This document shows positions 46,233 to 56,773 of a stretch of 64,000 nt of DNA, piece after piece; within the stretch, counting starts at the first letter, position 1, and each line of letters begins with the position of its first letter. The DNA lies in NCBI GenBank assembly GCA_024180945.1, contig JAKSGN010000006.1, positions 3,720,001 to 3,784,000 on the forward strand, given 5' to 3'. This stretch comes from Macrophomina tecta (Eukaryota > Ascomycota > Dothideomycetes > Botryosphaeriales > Botryosphaeriaceae). The notes beneath the pieces were generated by a model that saw only the letters and a program-made list of their open reading frames with translations, was not told the origin of the DNA and did not search any database. The position numbers were made by a program, and so were the translations under genes.

Positions 46233-46814
46233 GGTGGCGGTGGTGTGCTAGTGAATAACACCGGCGCGGAGATGTAGAACGGTGTCGAAGTCGGAGGTGA
46301 GGCAGAGGTGCGCGCCAGAGCGCGTCGAAGCGGACTGTATCCCTCTTGAGCTCGCGCGCAGGGGACGACGGGCGAGCAAGGCTGGCTGCGACAGGCGGGT
46401 CAGAGTTGCGGACGCGCGGCGGGCGATAAGACGGACGCACGGGGACAGGCGGGACAGCTGGAGGAGAGGTGGACGGGTTGAAGTCGAGAGTGTCCTCACA
46501 GAAGAGGTGAAGTGCTGCACAACGAGACGATCGCCGCCGCCCAGCCGTAACGCGCACGGACCATGTGCTCTATGCCTTCGGCAACAGATTATTCAGCCAC
46601 ATTCTAGCCGGAGTAATGCCGCTATGGTGGATGGTAAAGGGCTATTCAAGCAATGAGCAATGCGAGCACGTGTGAATACGAAGCTGCATCAAGTGCACGA
46701 ACTGGAACATCTTTGGAAATGCCGAGTCACTAGATCATTCCTCTCAATTCTGGCCCCAGCGCGACACAATCCGAGGTCTTCTCAAATTCGTTGTTGTAAT
46801 TTATTGTATCCGCT
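46233..46814. other. RPB2 promoter and 3' flank of the quinone reductase gene
   Basis: 582 bases. The first 300 are GC-rich and CG-rich with no TATA box, typical of a constitutive promoter. No gene seen. Confidence 0.55.
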
Positions 46815-47901
46815 CTACAGCTTGCTTTGGCCTTCTTGCGGCACCTTGACCACGACCTTGCCCCAGGTATTTCTGCCTCCCAAGGCGGCCAGGGCTTCAG
46901 GCACACTGTCCAACCCAACGAACTCTTTGTCGGTGAAACTGGTGCCTCGGAACTTTCCTGCCTCCATGAGGTCGAAGATGCCCTGCCAAACCTTTGCGGC
47001 AACAGCTGGGTCACGAGCAGCTTGGGCGCCCCAGAACAAGCCCACGACGCTGCAGTTCTTCAGTAAGATGCGGTTTGTTGCCACCTTTTCGATCGGGCCG
47101 CCTGCGAATCCAATGACCAAGAGGCGTCCATCCCAGGCAATGCACTTCATTGACTGAGCAATGAGGCCAACAGAATCGTAGACAATGTCCACGCCTCTTC
47201 CCTTCGGTGTCAACTTCTTCACCTGGTCTGGCCAGTTCTCCTGCCTGTAGTCAATGACGTGGTCCGCGCCATACGACTGTGCGATTTCCAGTTTCCGAGG
47301 GGTGCCCGCCGTCGCAATGACCGTGGCGCCAAATGCCTTTGCAATCTGCACGGCAGCAAGGCCGACACCTCCAGCAGCTGCATGGATGAGGACGTAATCG
47401 CCAGCCTTGATGTTCGCACGGTTCACGAGACCAGCGTAGCTAGTGGGCGCAGTTACGAACAGCCCTGCAGCATCGAAGAAGCTCCAACCCTTGGGCATCG
47501 GTAGGATTTTGTCCTCGTCGACGGCGATCTTGGTTGCATAGCCTCCCTGGGTGCCCCCAAACACCCTGTCGCCGATCTTGTATCTCGGAGTGCGTCCCTT
47601 GGGCAGCGAGCTTGGAGCGTGAACAATGACGCCGGCGAACTCGGAACCGGAAATCCACGGGAAGGGGGGCTGGGTCTGGTATTTGCCTTGGATTTGCAGA
47701 ATGTCAAAGAAATTGCAGGCGGTTGCGTGGATGGCAACTACGTATTGATTCGGCTTTGGCACAGGGTCGGGCAGCTCGCTGGCCCTGAGCTCGGACGGTC
47801 CCTGCAGTCCCCAAGCGATGTTTAGCTGCGCTGATGTTGATGTGGGAAGGGGAAGACAGTCAACGGACCTTGACATACTTGCTGACCTGAATGCCGCGCA
47901 T
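46815..47901 (-). CDS. NADPH:quinone oxidoreductase, zeta-crystallin type
   Basis: A medium-chain dehydrogenase/reductase that reduces quinones or related enones with NADPH. Exons 47869-47901 and 46815-47801 give 339 residues. The 11-residue first exon (MRGIQVSKYVK) joins GPSELRASELPDPVPKP, exactly the family N-terminus; this fixed the splice sites. Then NFFDILQIQGKYQTQPPFP, GSEFAGVI, GDRVFGGTQGGYA, FVTAPTSYAGLV, the nucleotide loop HAAAGGVGLAAVQIAKAFGA, TAGTPRKLEIAQSYGADHVI, and the C-terminal FTDKEFVGLDSVPEALAALG with NTWGKVVVKV. No zinc-ligand cysteines, as expected for the quinone reductase branch. An open frame continues upstream of 47801 to 48599, but that is the intron and leader. Confidence 0.93.
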
Positions 47902-48629
47902 ATTGTAGATGGGGAGATGGAGTGGTGTGTCAGGGTACGATCTGGCTGGGAGACGAGGAGAATGGAACGCGGAAGCGGAGGGGCTATGAGAGGCTGTTTC
48001 GAGTGCCGAAGGTGAGCATCTGTAGGTTTGTGCTGCTCCTGGGCTCGCCGTGTCTCCCGGTGAGGCGTATCAGCGGCGGTGCTAAGCAGGTCTGCCGCGG
48101 GCTGGGAGAGCTCCCCGCATCGCTGCCGAGGTACGGAGGAGGCAGAACGGGGTCTGCCTGACGAGCGAGGCTCAACCGCCAATGACGACAGCTGAAACAT
48201 AATAAGCATGCCGGCCGCCAGAGCCAGCTGCAACGGGTGCTGCAGACGAGCACTTATAGGCCGCCCGTGAGGCTCTCGGCTGGGCTTTGCGGGCGGATGT
48301 CGAGCGGCGATACCAGACTCGCAGGCACGGAGTCCAGCGCAAGGGCCTGTGCTCTGTCGCCGCCGCTGCCTGCATGGAAGCCTCAATGGAAGCCTCCAGA
48401 TCTCAGCCTTCCCGCTGACTTCACACCTTCCCGTCTCCGCTGCACACCCTATCGCTGTCCACCACCCACTACCCACCGCCCTCCAGGATTTACCCGTCGC
48501 AGCCCCGCGCCTTCCGCCTGCAGCAGTCCTTTCGCGCTCCGGCCAGGGTGCTGTCATCATTACCTGCGTCACGTCGCCCGCCGCCACCTCTCCTCCCACC
48601 CAACCTCAACACCACCCCCACCCGCAGCC
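47902..48629. promoter_or_regulatory. Divergent intergenic region between quinone reductase and Dsk2
   Basis: 728 bases between the two start codons. GC-rich with long chance open frames on both strands. The last 150 bases are C/T-rich, a typical leader ahead of the Dsk2 ATG. Confidence 0.5.
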
Positions 48630-50094
48630 ATGGCCGACGACGCGGGCCAGAACGAGGAATACGTGACTTTCAATGTCAAGTCCTCTAATGACGCCAAGTA
48701 CACCCTGACCCTCCCGCGCAGCACCACCGTCGCCGACCTGAAAGGGAAGCTCGCGACCTCCGAATACGCCGACACCCCCGCCGAGCGCCAGCGCTTGATC
48801 TACTCTGGTCGCGTACTCAAGGACCACGACACCCTCGAGAGCACCAAGGTCAAGGATGGCAACACGATACATCTTGTGAAAAGCGCCGCCAGCAATGCGC
48901 GTCAGAACCCCGCCAACCAGGGCACCAGCGCCGCAACTTCAGGAGCCGGCGCCCCCAGGAACAATGTCCCAACGAGCTTCGCTACCGGCACCGGCAATGA
49001 CCCTCTCGCCGGCCTCACCGGCGCGCGCTATGCAGGCATGATGGGCCTTCCCGGCGCAGGCACCTTTGGCCCCGATGGTGGTGTGAGTCCCGCACTCAAT
49101 CCTTATCTCCACCTTGACCGCGGCAGCTAATTCAGCATAGATGGGTGCCCCGCCTGATCCCGACCAACTCCTCCGCCAGCTTGACGATCCCAATACCTTG
49201 CAGCTCATGACCGAAGCCATGAACAACCCCATCGTCATCCAACAGATTCGCAACAGTCCCATGTTCCGCAATAACCCAATGATGCAGCAAATGTTTGACA
49301 ACCCTGCCTTCCGCCGCATGCTCACCGATCCAGAGGTGATACGGCAGCAGATGCAGATGGCGCGATCATTTGGCGGTATGGGTGGCGCTGGTGGAAACTC
49401 ATCATTCCCGGCGCCTGGTGTTACCAACACCACACCTCAAGACCAGAATGCAAACAACAATTCGGGAAGCACGACAACTGGTGATGCCACCACTGCGACC
49501 CCCAACCAGCCGAACACGACCGGTCCTACAAGCTCTCCGCCTAATCCGTTTGCCATGTTCGGTAACCCGGCCGCTGGTGCCGGCGCGGGCGGCGCAGCAG
49601 CGAATCCTTTCGCAGCGCTTTTCGGCGCTCCTCCCTCCGGATCGCCAACCCCCGGCCAGAACCAGGAAGGTCAAGGCAACAACGCTGGCGCTGCGAATCC
49701 ATTCGGGAATCTCTTCGGCGGTGCAGGTCTTGGTGGTGCCCCTGGCGGCCAAGGTGATCCCTTCCAGGCTGCCGCGCAGAACCTCATGCAGAACCCGGAA
49801 GCCATGCGCGCCACCATGCAAATGCTTGGTCTCAACCCCCCTGGAGGCGAAGGCAACACTGCCGGTGCAACTGGCGGAGATGCTCCCGCTGCCAATCCGT
49901 TCGCGGGTCTCTTTGGCGGCGGTTTTCCGCCGGCCGGTCCGCCCGACAACAGGCCGCCGGAGGAGAGGTATGCGGATCAGTTGAGGCAGCTGAACGACAT
50001 GGGCTTCTTCGAGTTCGAAAGGAACATCCAGGCGTTGAGAAGGAGCGGTGGTAGCGTACAGGGTGCGGTGGAGTATCTGTTGAATGGCTCATAA
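48630..50094 (+). CDS. Ubiquilin/Dsk2-type ubiquitin shuttle factor
   Basis: Carries ubiquitinated proteins to the proteasome. Exons 48630-49082 and 49141-50094 give 468 residues. An N-terminal ubiquitin-like domain spans about residues 11-87 (VTFNVKSSNDAKYTLTLPRS, AERQRLIYSGRVLKDHDTL, DGNTIHLVKS). An Ala/Gly linker and the STI1-type repeats of the family follow (LQLMTEAMNNPIVIQQIRNS, NNPMMQQMFDNPAFRRML, DPEVIRQQMQMA). A long Asn/Pro/Gly-rich region has repeated NPFA and GLFGG units. A second NP-rich helix pair (QNLMQNPEAMRATMQMLGL) precedes the C-terminal UBA domain at about 424-467 (RYADQLRQLNDMGFFEFERN to VQGAVEYLL). All domains are present, so it is probably functional. Confidence 0.95.
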
Positions 50095-51627
50095 GAGGGC
50101 GCGGGATTGGAAAGCAATGAAAGTATGAAAGGTCGGCAAATTGGGTGAGGACAGACATAGGAAAAGTCTGAGGGGGAATGGGCTCGACCACTCGACCAAG
50201 GTGGTGATATACACCTTTTTTTGCTGTTCTCTTCCTGCCATTCGACATCAACCTGCATGGCTCTATCCAATATCTTCTCTTCCCTCGCTGTTACGGGTAT
50301 GATTTCCCGGGCTTATGTGTATTTGTGCCTTGTCATGGCCGGCGCTGACAACATGAGGGAAAGCCTTCGTCTTACATGCATTTTTCATTGATACATCTGT
50401 GAGGTACCAGTTGATGTGGTTTACACTGATATGACGGCAGCTTTTTCCTCACGCTGTGAATGCCTTTCCCTTTCATTCATCCCCGATTGGTCCTCTCCAG
50501 GGCAGCTACGAAATTGTAAGAGATATCTTCTTCGGCAATGCGGGTGATTCGCACATAATGTTCACTGCTGTGAATACCATCCGTCTCTAGGGATTCTGAG
50601 ATAAGCTTGGCGAGAAGTTGATTGTCTAAGACCAACAGTGTCGACAAAGTAGGGCGGTTAACAGCAGCCGAAACAGAACTTGATGAGCCTCGACGATTAT
50701 GTGTCCCAATGGTAATCGGAAATTTATGGTATGCTGAAGATCATTATCAGGCCTTTCCCGCCATCTTAATGCACAGATACCATATGGCACCATTAGCAAG
50801 TTCGCTGACATTTCAGATGTGGATTCAACACAGTAAACATGAGACAGGTTGGGTGGAATAATCGCCAAAACATTTCTACAACGCAATTAACGCCCCACCT
50901 CAAAAAAAAAAAAAAAAAAGAGAAGAGAACGGAAAGAAAAGAAAAGACCTCCAGTAATCCTCCACAACAGCGCAACAACATAGCCACCTCACCGCTACAG
51001 ATAGGAAGTTGAAGCAGTCATCCGGACATCAACGGTTCACGCGATCCTCGAAAATCACGTCCGGGTAACTGCTTCGACTCCCCATTTGTATATATCTCGT
51101 ACACCAAACTACAGATGTTCATTCCATTCCCGCTGTAGGGGCATATTTTCGAGGGCTCTGGGGATCCCCTAGACAGCCTCATCACATGCTTATATTCTTA
51201 CGGCTTATGCAAAGCCAGAACAGCTTACGAGGCTGCATATGATAGCCAGGTGACCGACGCGCATTATCCGGTAGGCGTTATCAACTCCAATCAGTTCTGA
51301 CTTGTTGCAACCGTGCGAGTTTACCAATGAACCTCAAAGACTCCAGGAATAGGTCTTGATTAGCCGGCAATAAGTTACGAAGTGCCGCAAACAGGCTGGT
51401 GCATGCGAGGCGATGCTGCGTTTCTGTTTGCGTTCCTTGCGCGCAGAGGCTCACCTGAGTGGAGTCATACCCCACGTTTGACCGCACCTCTGAGACTCTG
51501 TTCTTAAATAGACACTAACAACCACATTATTCAGACCCAGAATTTGTAACACACCTGTGAAATCAAGATGTCTTTGTAGGCTCCGCCCTCTTCGCTGACT
51601 TGTCCCAACCACTCTCAACCGTCGTGC
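50095..51627. other. Intergenic, no supported gene
   Basis: 1.5 kb, AT-richer than the genes around it. A18 at 50902-50919. Short frames only. Confidence 0.55.
50902..50919. repeat. A18 homopolymer
   Basis: A pure A run followed by a purine-rich GAGAAGAGAACGG-type stretch. Confidence 0.9.
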
Positions 51628-52851
51628 CATCCATTGGACTCACTGATGGCACGAGGAATTCAGTATGCTGCCAGGCGATCCAAGGAGAATAATACGGAAA
51701 GAAATCTACACTTTAAAGGAATCGCACTGATCAAGCCACCCAAGGATCAGTTGCGGCCGTACCTTCAAGCAGAACTCCGCGGTGAGAAGCCAACACCGCT
51801 GCTCCGGCATGTCACTGCTCTGTACATGTTCCGTGGCGAGCACATGAAAACCGAATGCGATGTGCATGCATGATCAGGATGATGGTATCGGCCGTAAGCA
51901 TACCAACCCCGGACTGGTGAAGTGACAATTACTCGTTTACGCATCCTTATCCTTCAAACAGTCATCACCATTGGCAACTACGATTATATATTCTCCTAGC
52001 ACCTGGATCAGGTAGTTGGACTTCACTACACTATTCAAGCTACTGGCATCCTATCAACAGCTCCGATAGACCCTGGCACCCAAGTTCCCTGGGGCACAAA
52101 CGTCAGTGAAGGAGAACACAGTAAGGCCACTGTCACTCACTTCCACTTCTCGTCGGCCACTGACACCCACAGCCTTCTGCCTCCGCATTGACCCGCCCCT
52201 CGACGGCGGCAAGTACTCCTTCATCGATGAAGACTCCATCTTCATGCCCATGGACAGCAACAACCCTCATGGCGCCGGCTATACAACCACTAAACGAACC
52301 CCAACCGCCTCCACCGCCTCCACCGCCGCCCCGAACCGCGTCCACAAAGTCCAACCTCTCCTCCATCAGCCGCACCTCCGGTCACCCCGTCGCCTACGCC
52401 ATCCACAGCCCCGTCAAGCAAGCTCTCCTCGCCCACCCGTCCTCTTTCCACGCCCACCGCGCCAATAGTGCCACACACACCCCTTCTGGATAACGCAATA
52501 CCGCGACATCTAGCTGTACCCCGCCTGTGACTACACGTACAAGTCAATCACAGCGCGCGACCTGCCGGAAAATGAGGACGTGATGACGTGGGCGGCGAGG
52601 GGCGACCCGATGGACAATGCGGATATTGTGATGTGTGGAATTTGACCAGCTTGACGCACAATCCGGGGACGGAGAAGTATACGGTCATGCCGTGCGATAG
52701 GATGACGGTGAGCCTGGAGCCGAGCGGTTTCTCTGAGGCGAATCCGGCGCTGGATGTACCACAGAGTATGCGGGAGAGGAATCGGAGCGTGTTGGCTTAT
52801 GAGGTGGCCGGGTGTGGCGGTGGGTGTGCGGCGGGGAAGCCGAGACTGTAG
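51628..52851 (+). pseudogene. Copper amine oxidase pseudogene (peroxisomal type), internally deleted
   Basis: Copper/topaquinone amine oxidases oxidise primary amines to aldehydes. The remnants follow family order. N-terminal domain from 51628: HPLDSLMARGIQYAA, LHFKGIALIKPPKDQLRPYL. Then a jump of roughly 250 missing codons to DDGIGRKHTN at about 51880. The cofactor motif NYDY is intact at 51976-51987 inside VITIGNYDYIFS, and TAG follows at 51997 where Trp is expected. Then DQVVGLHYTIQATGILS, IDPGTQVPWG, FCLRIDPPLDGGKYSFIDED, NPHGAGYTTT, SGHPVAYAIHSPVKQALLAH, WITQYRDI followed by another TAG, YTYKSITARDLPENEDVMTW, MDNADIV, a two-base insertion, LTHNPGTEKYTVMPCDRM, ANPALDVPQS and a PRL end resembling a PTS1. 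At least four frameshifts or stops and about 1.2 kb instead of 2 kb: certainly inactive. Confidence 0.88.
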
Positions 52852-53765
52852 GAAGGAGCTCGTTCTACGTATATTAACTCAGCAAGCGGCGCTCAACATG
52901 ACCTGGGCTCTTTTGCATAGTGAGATGCAGCAGTCATCCCGAAGCACGTGTACCTCGATTTTAATGAAATCCGCATCCGGATGACTACTTTAGCTGCCCA
53001 TATATAATACATGATGCTCAGAAGTGAGTCATAGCCGCCGTTACCGCCCTTTATACGGCTTCTAAGGGTATGCTAAGAGGTTATGTTCAAAGTCTCTCTG
53101 GACGTCGCGGAACATTGGCTTCAGCACTGGATACCTCAGCAGGTCCATGGAAGCGGAGGAAATTACATAATGTTCTGATCATACACACAATAGTTTACAT
53201 AGGCCAGGAAGTAGTGTGCCGTTGCTGGTCATTCACTGAATTCACATGATGAATGAGCCACGATCCCCCAAGGACAATAAATATTCGTATAAGTGTGCCA
53301 ATGGGTCTCCGTGAAGGATTTGCCTCCTCTCAGTATCTAATAGTCTCGATCGTCAAGTATAGGATCTTCGAAGGAGACTTGATCTCTGCGAAGTCCGTCG
53401 CAGATTCGCGTACTGCTTTCACTCTCAAAATTCTGCATTCATGAACAATGATTGCACTCTCTGCCACTTTCCATATCACTCTATTGTCTCCCAGATCCCT
53501 CTTCGGGCAACCAAGAGGCCATGATGGGGTGGCACGCTGCCCACCCTCCCAGTGAGCCTCGTAACATCCCCGGAGCAACCAAGGGCCCAAAACAGCCAGA
53601 ACCGCATCTCATCTACATCTTACTCCCTGCAGTGATATAAAGAGAATGCCCAGCCCCCCGGCGCTTCCTCGGAGAGGCCCGTCCTGCGGTCCGAACGCCG
53701 CATGGGGCAAGTAAAAAGAAAAATTGTCACTTCATCGACACTGCAAAAATTTGAGTCAGGAATTG
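52852..53765. other. Intergenic, no supported gene
   Basis: Plain, AT-leaning sequence between the amine-oxidase relic and the tRNA gene. Nothing seen. Confidence 0.55.
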
Positions 53766-53857
53766 AGCCCAACGCGGGGGTCGAACCCGCAGCCTTGAGA
53801 TAGCACCCTAGAGGGTGTTTTAAGAGTCTCACGCTCTACCGATTGAGCTAGCCGGGC
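53766..53857 (-). tRNA. tRNA-Lys (anticodon CTT) with a 19-base intron
   Basis: Read on the minus strand from 53857. Acceptor arm GCCCGGC pairs with GTTGGGC (two G-T pairs). D arm GCTC/GAGC, anticodon stem TGAGA/TCTCA with loop CTCTTAA, anticodon CTT. T arm GCGGG TTCGACC CCCGC. A 19-base intron follows position 37 and itself can fold as CACCC-TCTA-GGGTG. The mature part is 73 bases with the discriminator. All arms pair, so the gene looks functional. Confidence 0.93.
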
Positions 53858-54729
53858 CGGCAGGAGGAAGGTGTTGAGGCACCTTGCCGGATGTTGATGG
53901 GAGTGGACCTGCAACTTGAACTTATATCAATGACAGGTCTCACACCAGACCATTAGATGGCGTTAGGAGAGGGTTAGCAAGGTAGGCTAAGCCCTGGGAT
54001 AAAGTGTGTGGGGCTTGGGGCTTGGATGGGGAGAGGAAATTTTTTGCTCGCCTATTTCCTAATCCGAACTAGCCCGGAAATAGTCCGAGAAGGGGGCCTT
54101 GTCGTGTTCGCGGTTCCACACTGTTGGGCATCCAGAAATGGTGGCAAGAGTTCTTAAAGATGGTTCTCGTTGAAGTGGAACCTGGAAAGATGTGCTCCGG
54201 AAACCACTGGGATAGCACTTGTTCAGCGAGGCATCTCCAACTTCAAGTCAGACCACAGAAAGGCCGAACATCCTACGAATGAGTCCCCAGGGCGACAATA
54301 AGACGGGCGACCGAGGGCTACAAGTATATCTTTCAGAAAAAAAGAGACGAATCAGGCGGGAAGACGATAGTACGATTTGGACCGCCGTTCATACACCTCG
54401 GTTGGGGCAGCAGATTCACACAGGGTTGGCGGCGCATGGTCAGCATAGAAGTAATATCGTGACGTATGTATCTGGATAGAGACCTCCATCGTTAGATTGA
54501 TATAGCTTCATCAGTGACAGTACCAAAGCGAAGCATATCCAGGTTGCTCGTCCTGAGCTGAAGCAGTCCACCCAAACAAGAATTTTCACTCTCGGCAGAA
54601 ATTCATACCCGCAAGACTGCTCTAAACTGCTCGTATGATCCTCTGAAATCCCGTCTTGCTATCCTCCGCCCTCCACTTCTCACGTTGTAGAGGCGAGAGG
54701 AAAGTTCCTTTCCCGCGCACACAATTTTC
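53858..54729. other. Intergenic, no supported gene
   Basis: About 0.87 kb between the tRNA 5' flank and the RidA-like 3' end. Nothing recognisable. Confidence 0.55.
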
Positions 54730-55416
54730 TCAGCCAACCCAAAACGTCCCCTCCACCTCCACAATATCGTCGTCATTTAGCCGCTGCACCTCAACAATCG
54801 TCCTCACTGGATAAATCCCGCCATTTGCCACACCCCACATTTCCTCCATCACGCGATTAACCGCGGGCCGCCAGCGGTACATATCATTAACATAAACAAC
54901 AAGCCGCGTACAAGATGTCTGCGACGCCAGTAAGTCTCCGTTACTCACCCTCACCATTGCAAACGCTGCCGTGAGCGTGCAAGAGAGTCACAACTCACAA
55001 TATCACTCCCGCCTAACCGCGCTAACTGCGCCATATTCTCGAAGGCTTGGCTAATGCGGGGATAGCCCGCGTCACTTGGCGAGGAAGCCGAAGACACCAG
55101 AGACACAAGACTGTTATTTGAGGGGTGGAAACCTCGCATCCCTGGCCCTCACATTTAGCAAACGTCCGACGACGTATGATTTGGGACGAGGGCGAAAGAG
55201 AGAGAGACTCTTCATACCGGCGACGTATAGTGTCGGGCCTGCACGAGCCATCATGCTCCAGGGCCCGTTGGGGTCGAAGCTCTGCGGCGGGTTGTAGATC
55301 TCAACGCCCCGAGGAGAGGTGTAGTTGGACGTGAGTGGGGCTTCTCGTGCCTTGGCTGCGGCGAGGATTATGGTGAAGAAGAGAAGCTTTCGGACGAGAT
55401 GGAGGAAGGTTTTCAT
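54730..55416 (-). CDS. RidA/YjgF-family protein with N-terminal signal peptide
   Basis: RidA proteins deaminate reactive enamine/imine intermediates; distant members have other roles. Exons 55218-55416, 54999-55141 and 54730-54918 give 176 residues. The first 25 residues (MKTFLHLVRKLLFFTIILAA) look like a secretory signal or anchor, unlike cytosolic or mitochondrial RidA. The fold signatures follow: IYNPPQSFDPNGPWSMMARA, the join YVAG-MRGFHPS, QAFENMAQLARLGGSDI, the arginine motif TSCTRLVVYVNDMYRWRP, and the end YPVRTIVEVQRLNDDDIVEVEGTF with the conserved Glu region. Splicing was set by these motifs; the intron at 54919-54998 removes a stretch with in-frame GTGAGT repeats. The substrate and location are unknown. 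Confidence 0.85.
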
Positions 55417-56773
55417 GGTGTGGAGCAAAATGCGCCAAAAAGGTATGAGGTTGGAGAAACTGAAGGTTCAAGAAAGAGCTCAAGAAAAGCAGGTCGTGCT
55501 GCACGACGAGAAAACACACGAAGTCCGTTTAATAATATCTCGGGCATGCGCACTGACATCATCGATAACATACGACCGGGCGATGCGGCGGATGTTCGGG
55601 ATCGATTTCCCACGGCCAGTCTTGGAGCATTTCGGAGCTGATTTCCTCCTTGAGCGATTGGCAAACAATGAAAGAAAGCAAAGGGGCGGCTCATTATCAT
55701 TGGCGCAAGCCGGAGGAATGCATTACAGTGCAGGTCATGGCATCTAAAAATATAAAGCATATGGGGCACACTCAATAGATAAGGTTATTGCATAGCAACA
55801 AGCGCGGGGGTCTCATGATCTGAGAGTTGCGAATAAATTTTGAGAGCCAGGCCATCGCAGGAAGAACCAAGAAAGGGGCCAAGCCTGGCTTAAATAACGG
55901 CCCTGGCGTCAGCTTTTCTGATAGGTAGTTCGTAAAAATACAAATTACCCGCTGGGCCGACCGCGTACGTGCAGAAAGTCTGACAAAGAAGACAATTTGC
56001 TGCGGGAGGAGGAACCCCCGGTGAACTCCCACCTTACAATCCCTCGGCACGGAAATCCGCTGCGAATGAGCATTGACCTCAAGGAAATTTTTGGGCTAAG
56101 GAGAGAGGTACTTAGGCAGAAATTAGAGGAAGCACAAAGCAAAATAAAAAACATTTCGCGCCTGCATTCATACCCACTTTTAGATCTGTGTCCATGATGT
56201 CCTGTAACTTCGCTGAAGTACCAACTGCCAACCCGTCTTTTTGGTCAATTTTTCCTACATACAATTTCAAAGCGCAACTTCTGCTATGTTTGGATGATGT
56301 TTCCGCTTGCAATTCAGGATCAAAAGAAACTATATAGCTGGTTGGAGAAAAGAGAGGATATCGAGAAAAAAAATCGTACAAGGAGATTCCGTCTTTTTTT
56401 TTTGGGTCCTTGCCCGTTGCCTACCATGCATCAGAGATCACCAATGGCGAGAAAAGTAATGAAGGGCTATGCTAGCTAAGGTCAACAATTACGTACGCCC
56501 TACGGTTATATGGGGATAGGATTGGGAAATGCTAACATCTGTTTCTCATTTCCCCAGCTTTCAACAGAGCCAAGTATCCAAAAACTTGGAATATCGAGAG
56601 GGGAAACGGCCGGTAGTGAATATGAGGAAGAAAGCGGATAAATCTGGACGATAATGTAAAGAGGAAAGATACTACTATAACAAAGTCATCTGCAATGATC
56701 AAGGGTGAAGGGCTCCAGCGAAAATGAAGGAGCATAAAGAAAGCAGAGATTGTTCGGTAATACCAATCTCCTC
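55417..56773. other. Intergenic, no supported gene
   Basis: 1.36 kb, AT-rich, with several short A or T tracts (for example near 56370 and 56395). Open frames are short and unlike proteins. Confidence 0.55.

Noticed and set aside
47902..48599. Upstream extension of the quinone reductase frame to 48599
   Set aside because: The family N-terminus MRGIQVSKYVK lies in a short first exon at 47869-47901; the extension is intron and promoter read through.
51628..52851. Reading the amine-oxidase pieces as a functional multi-intron gene
   Set aside because: Stops fall inside conserved blocks, breaks lack GT-AG borders and the middle third of the protein is absent.
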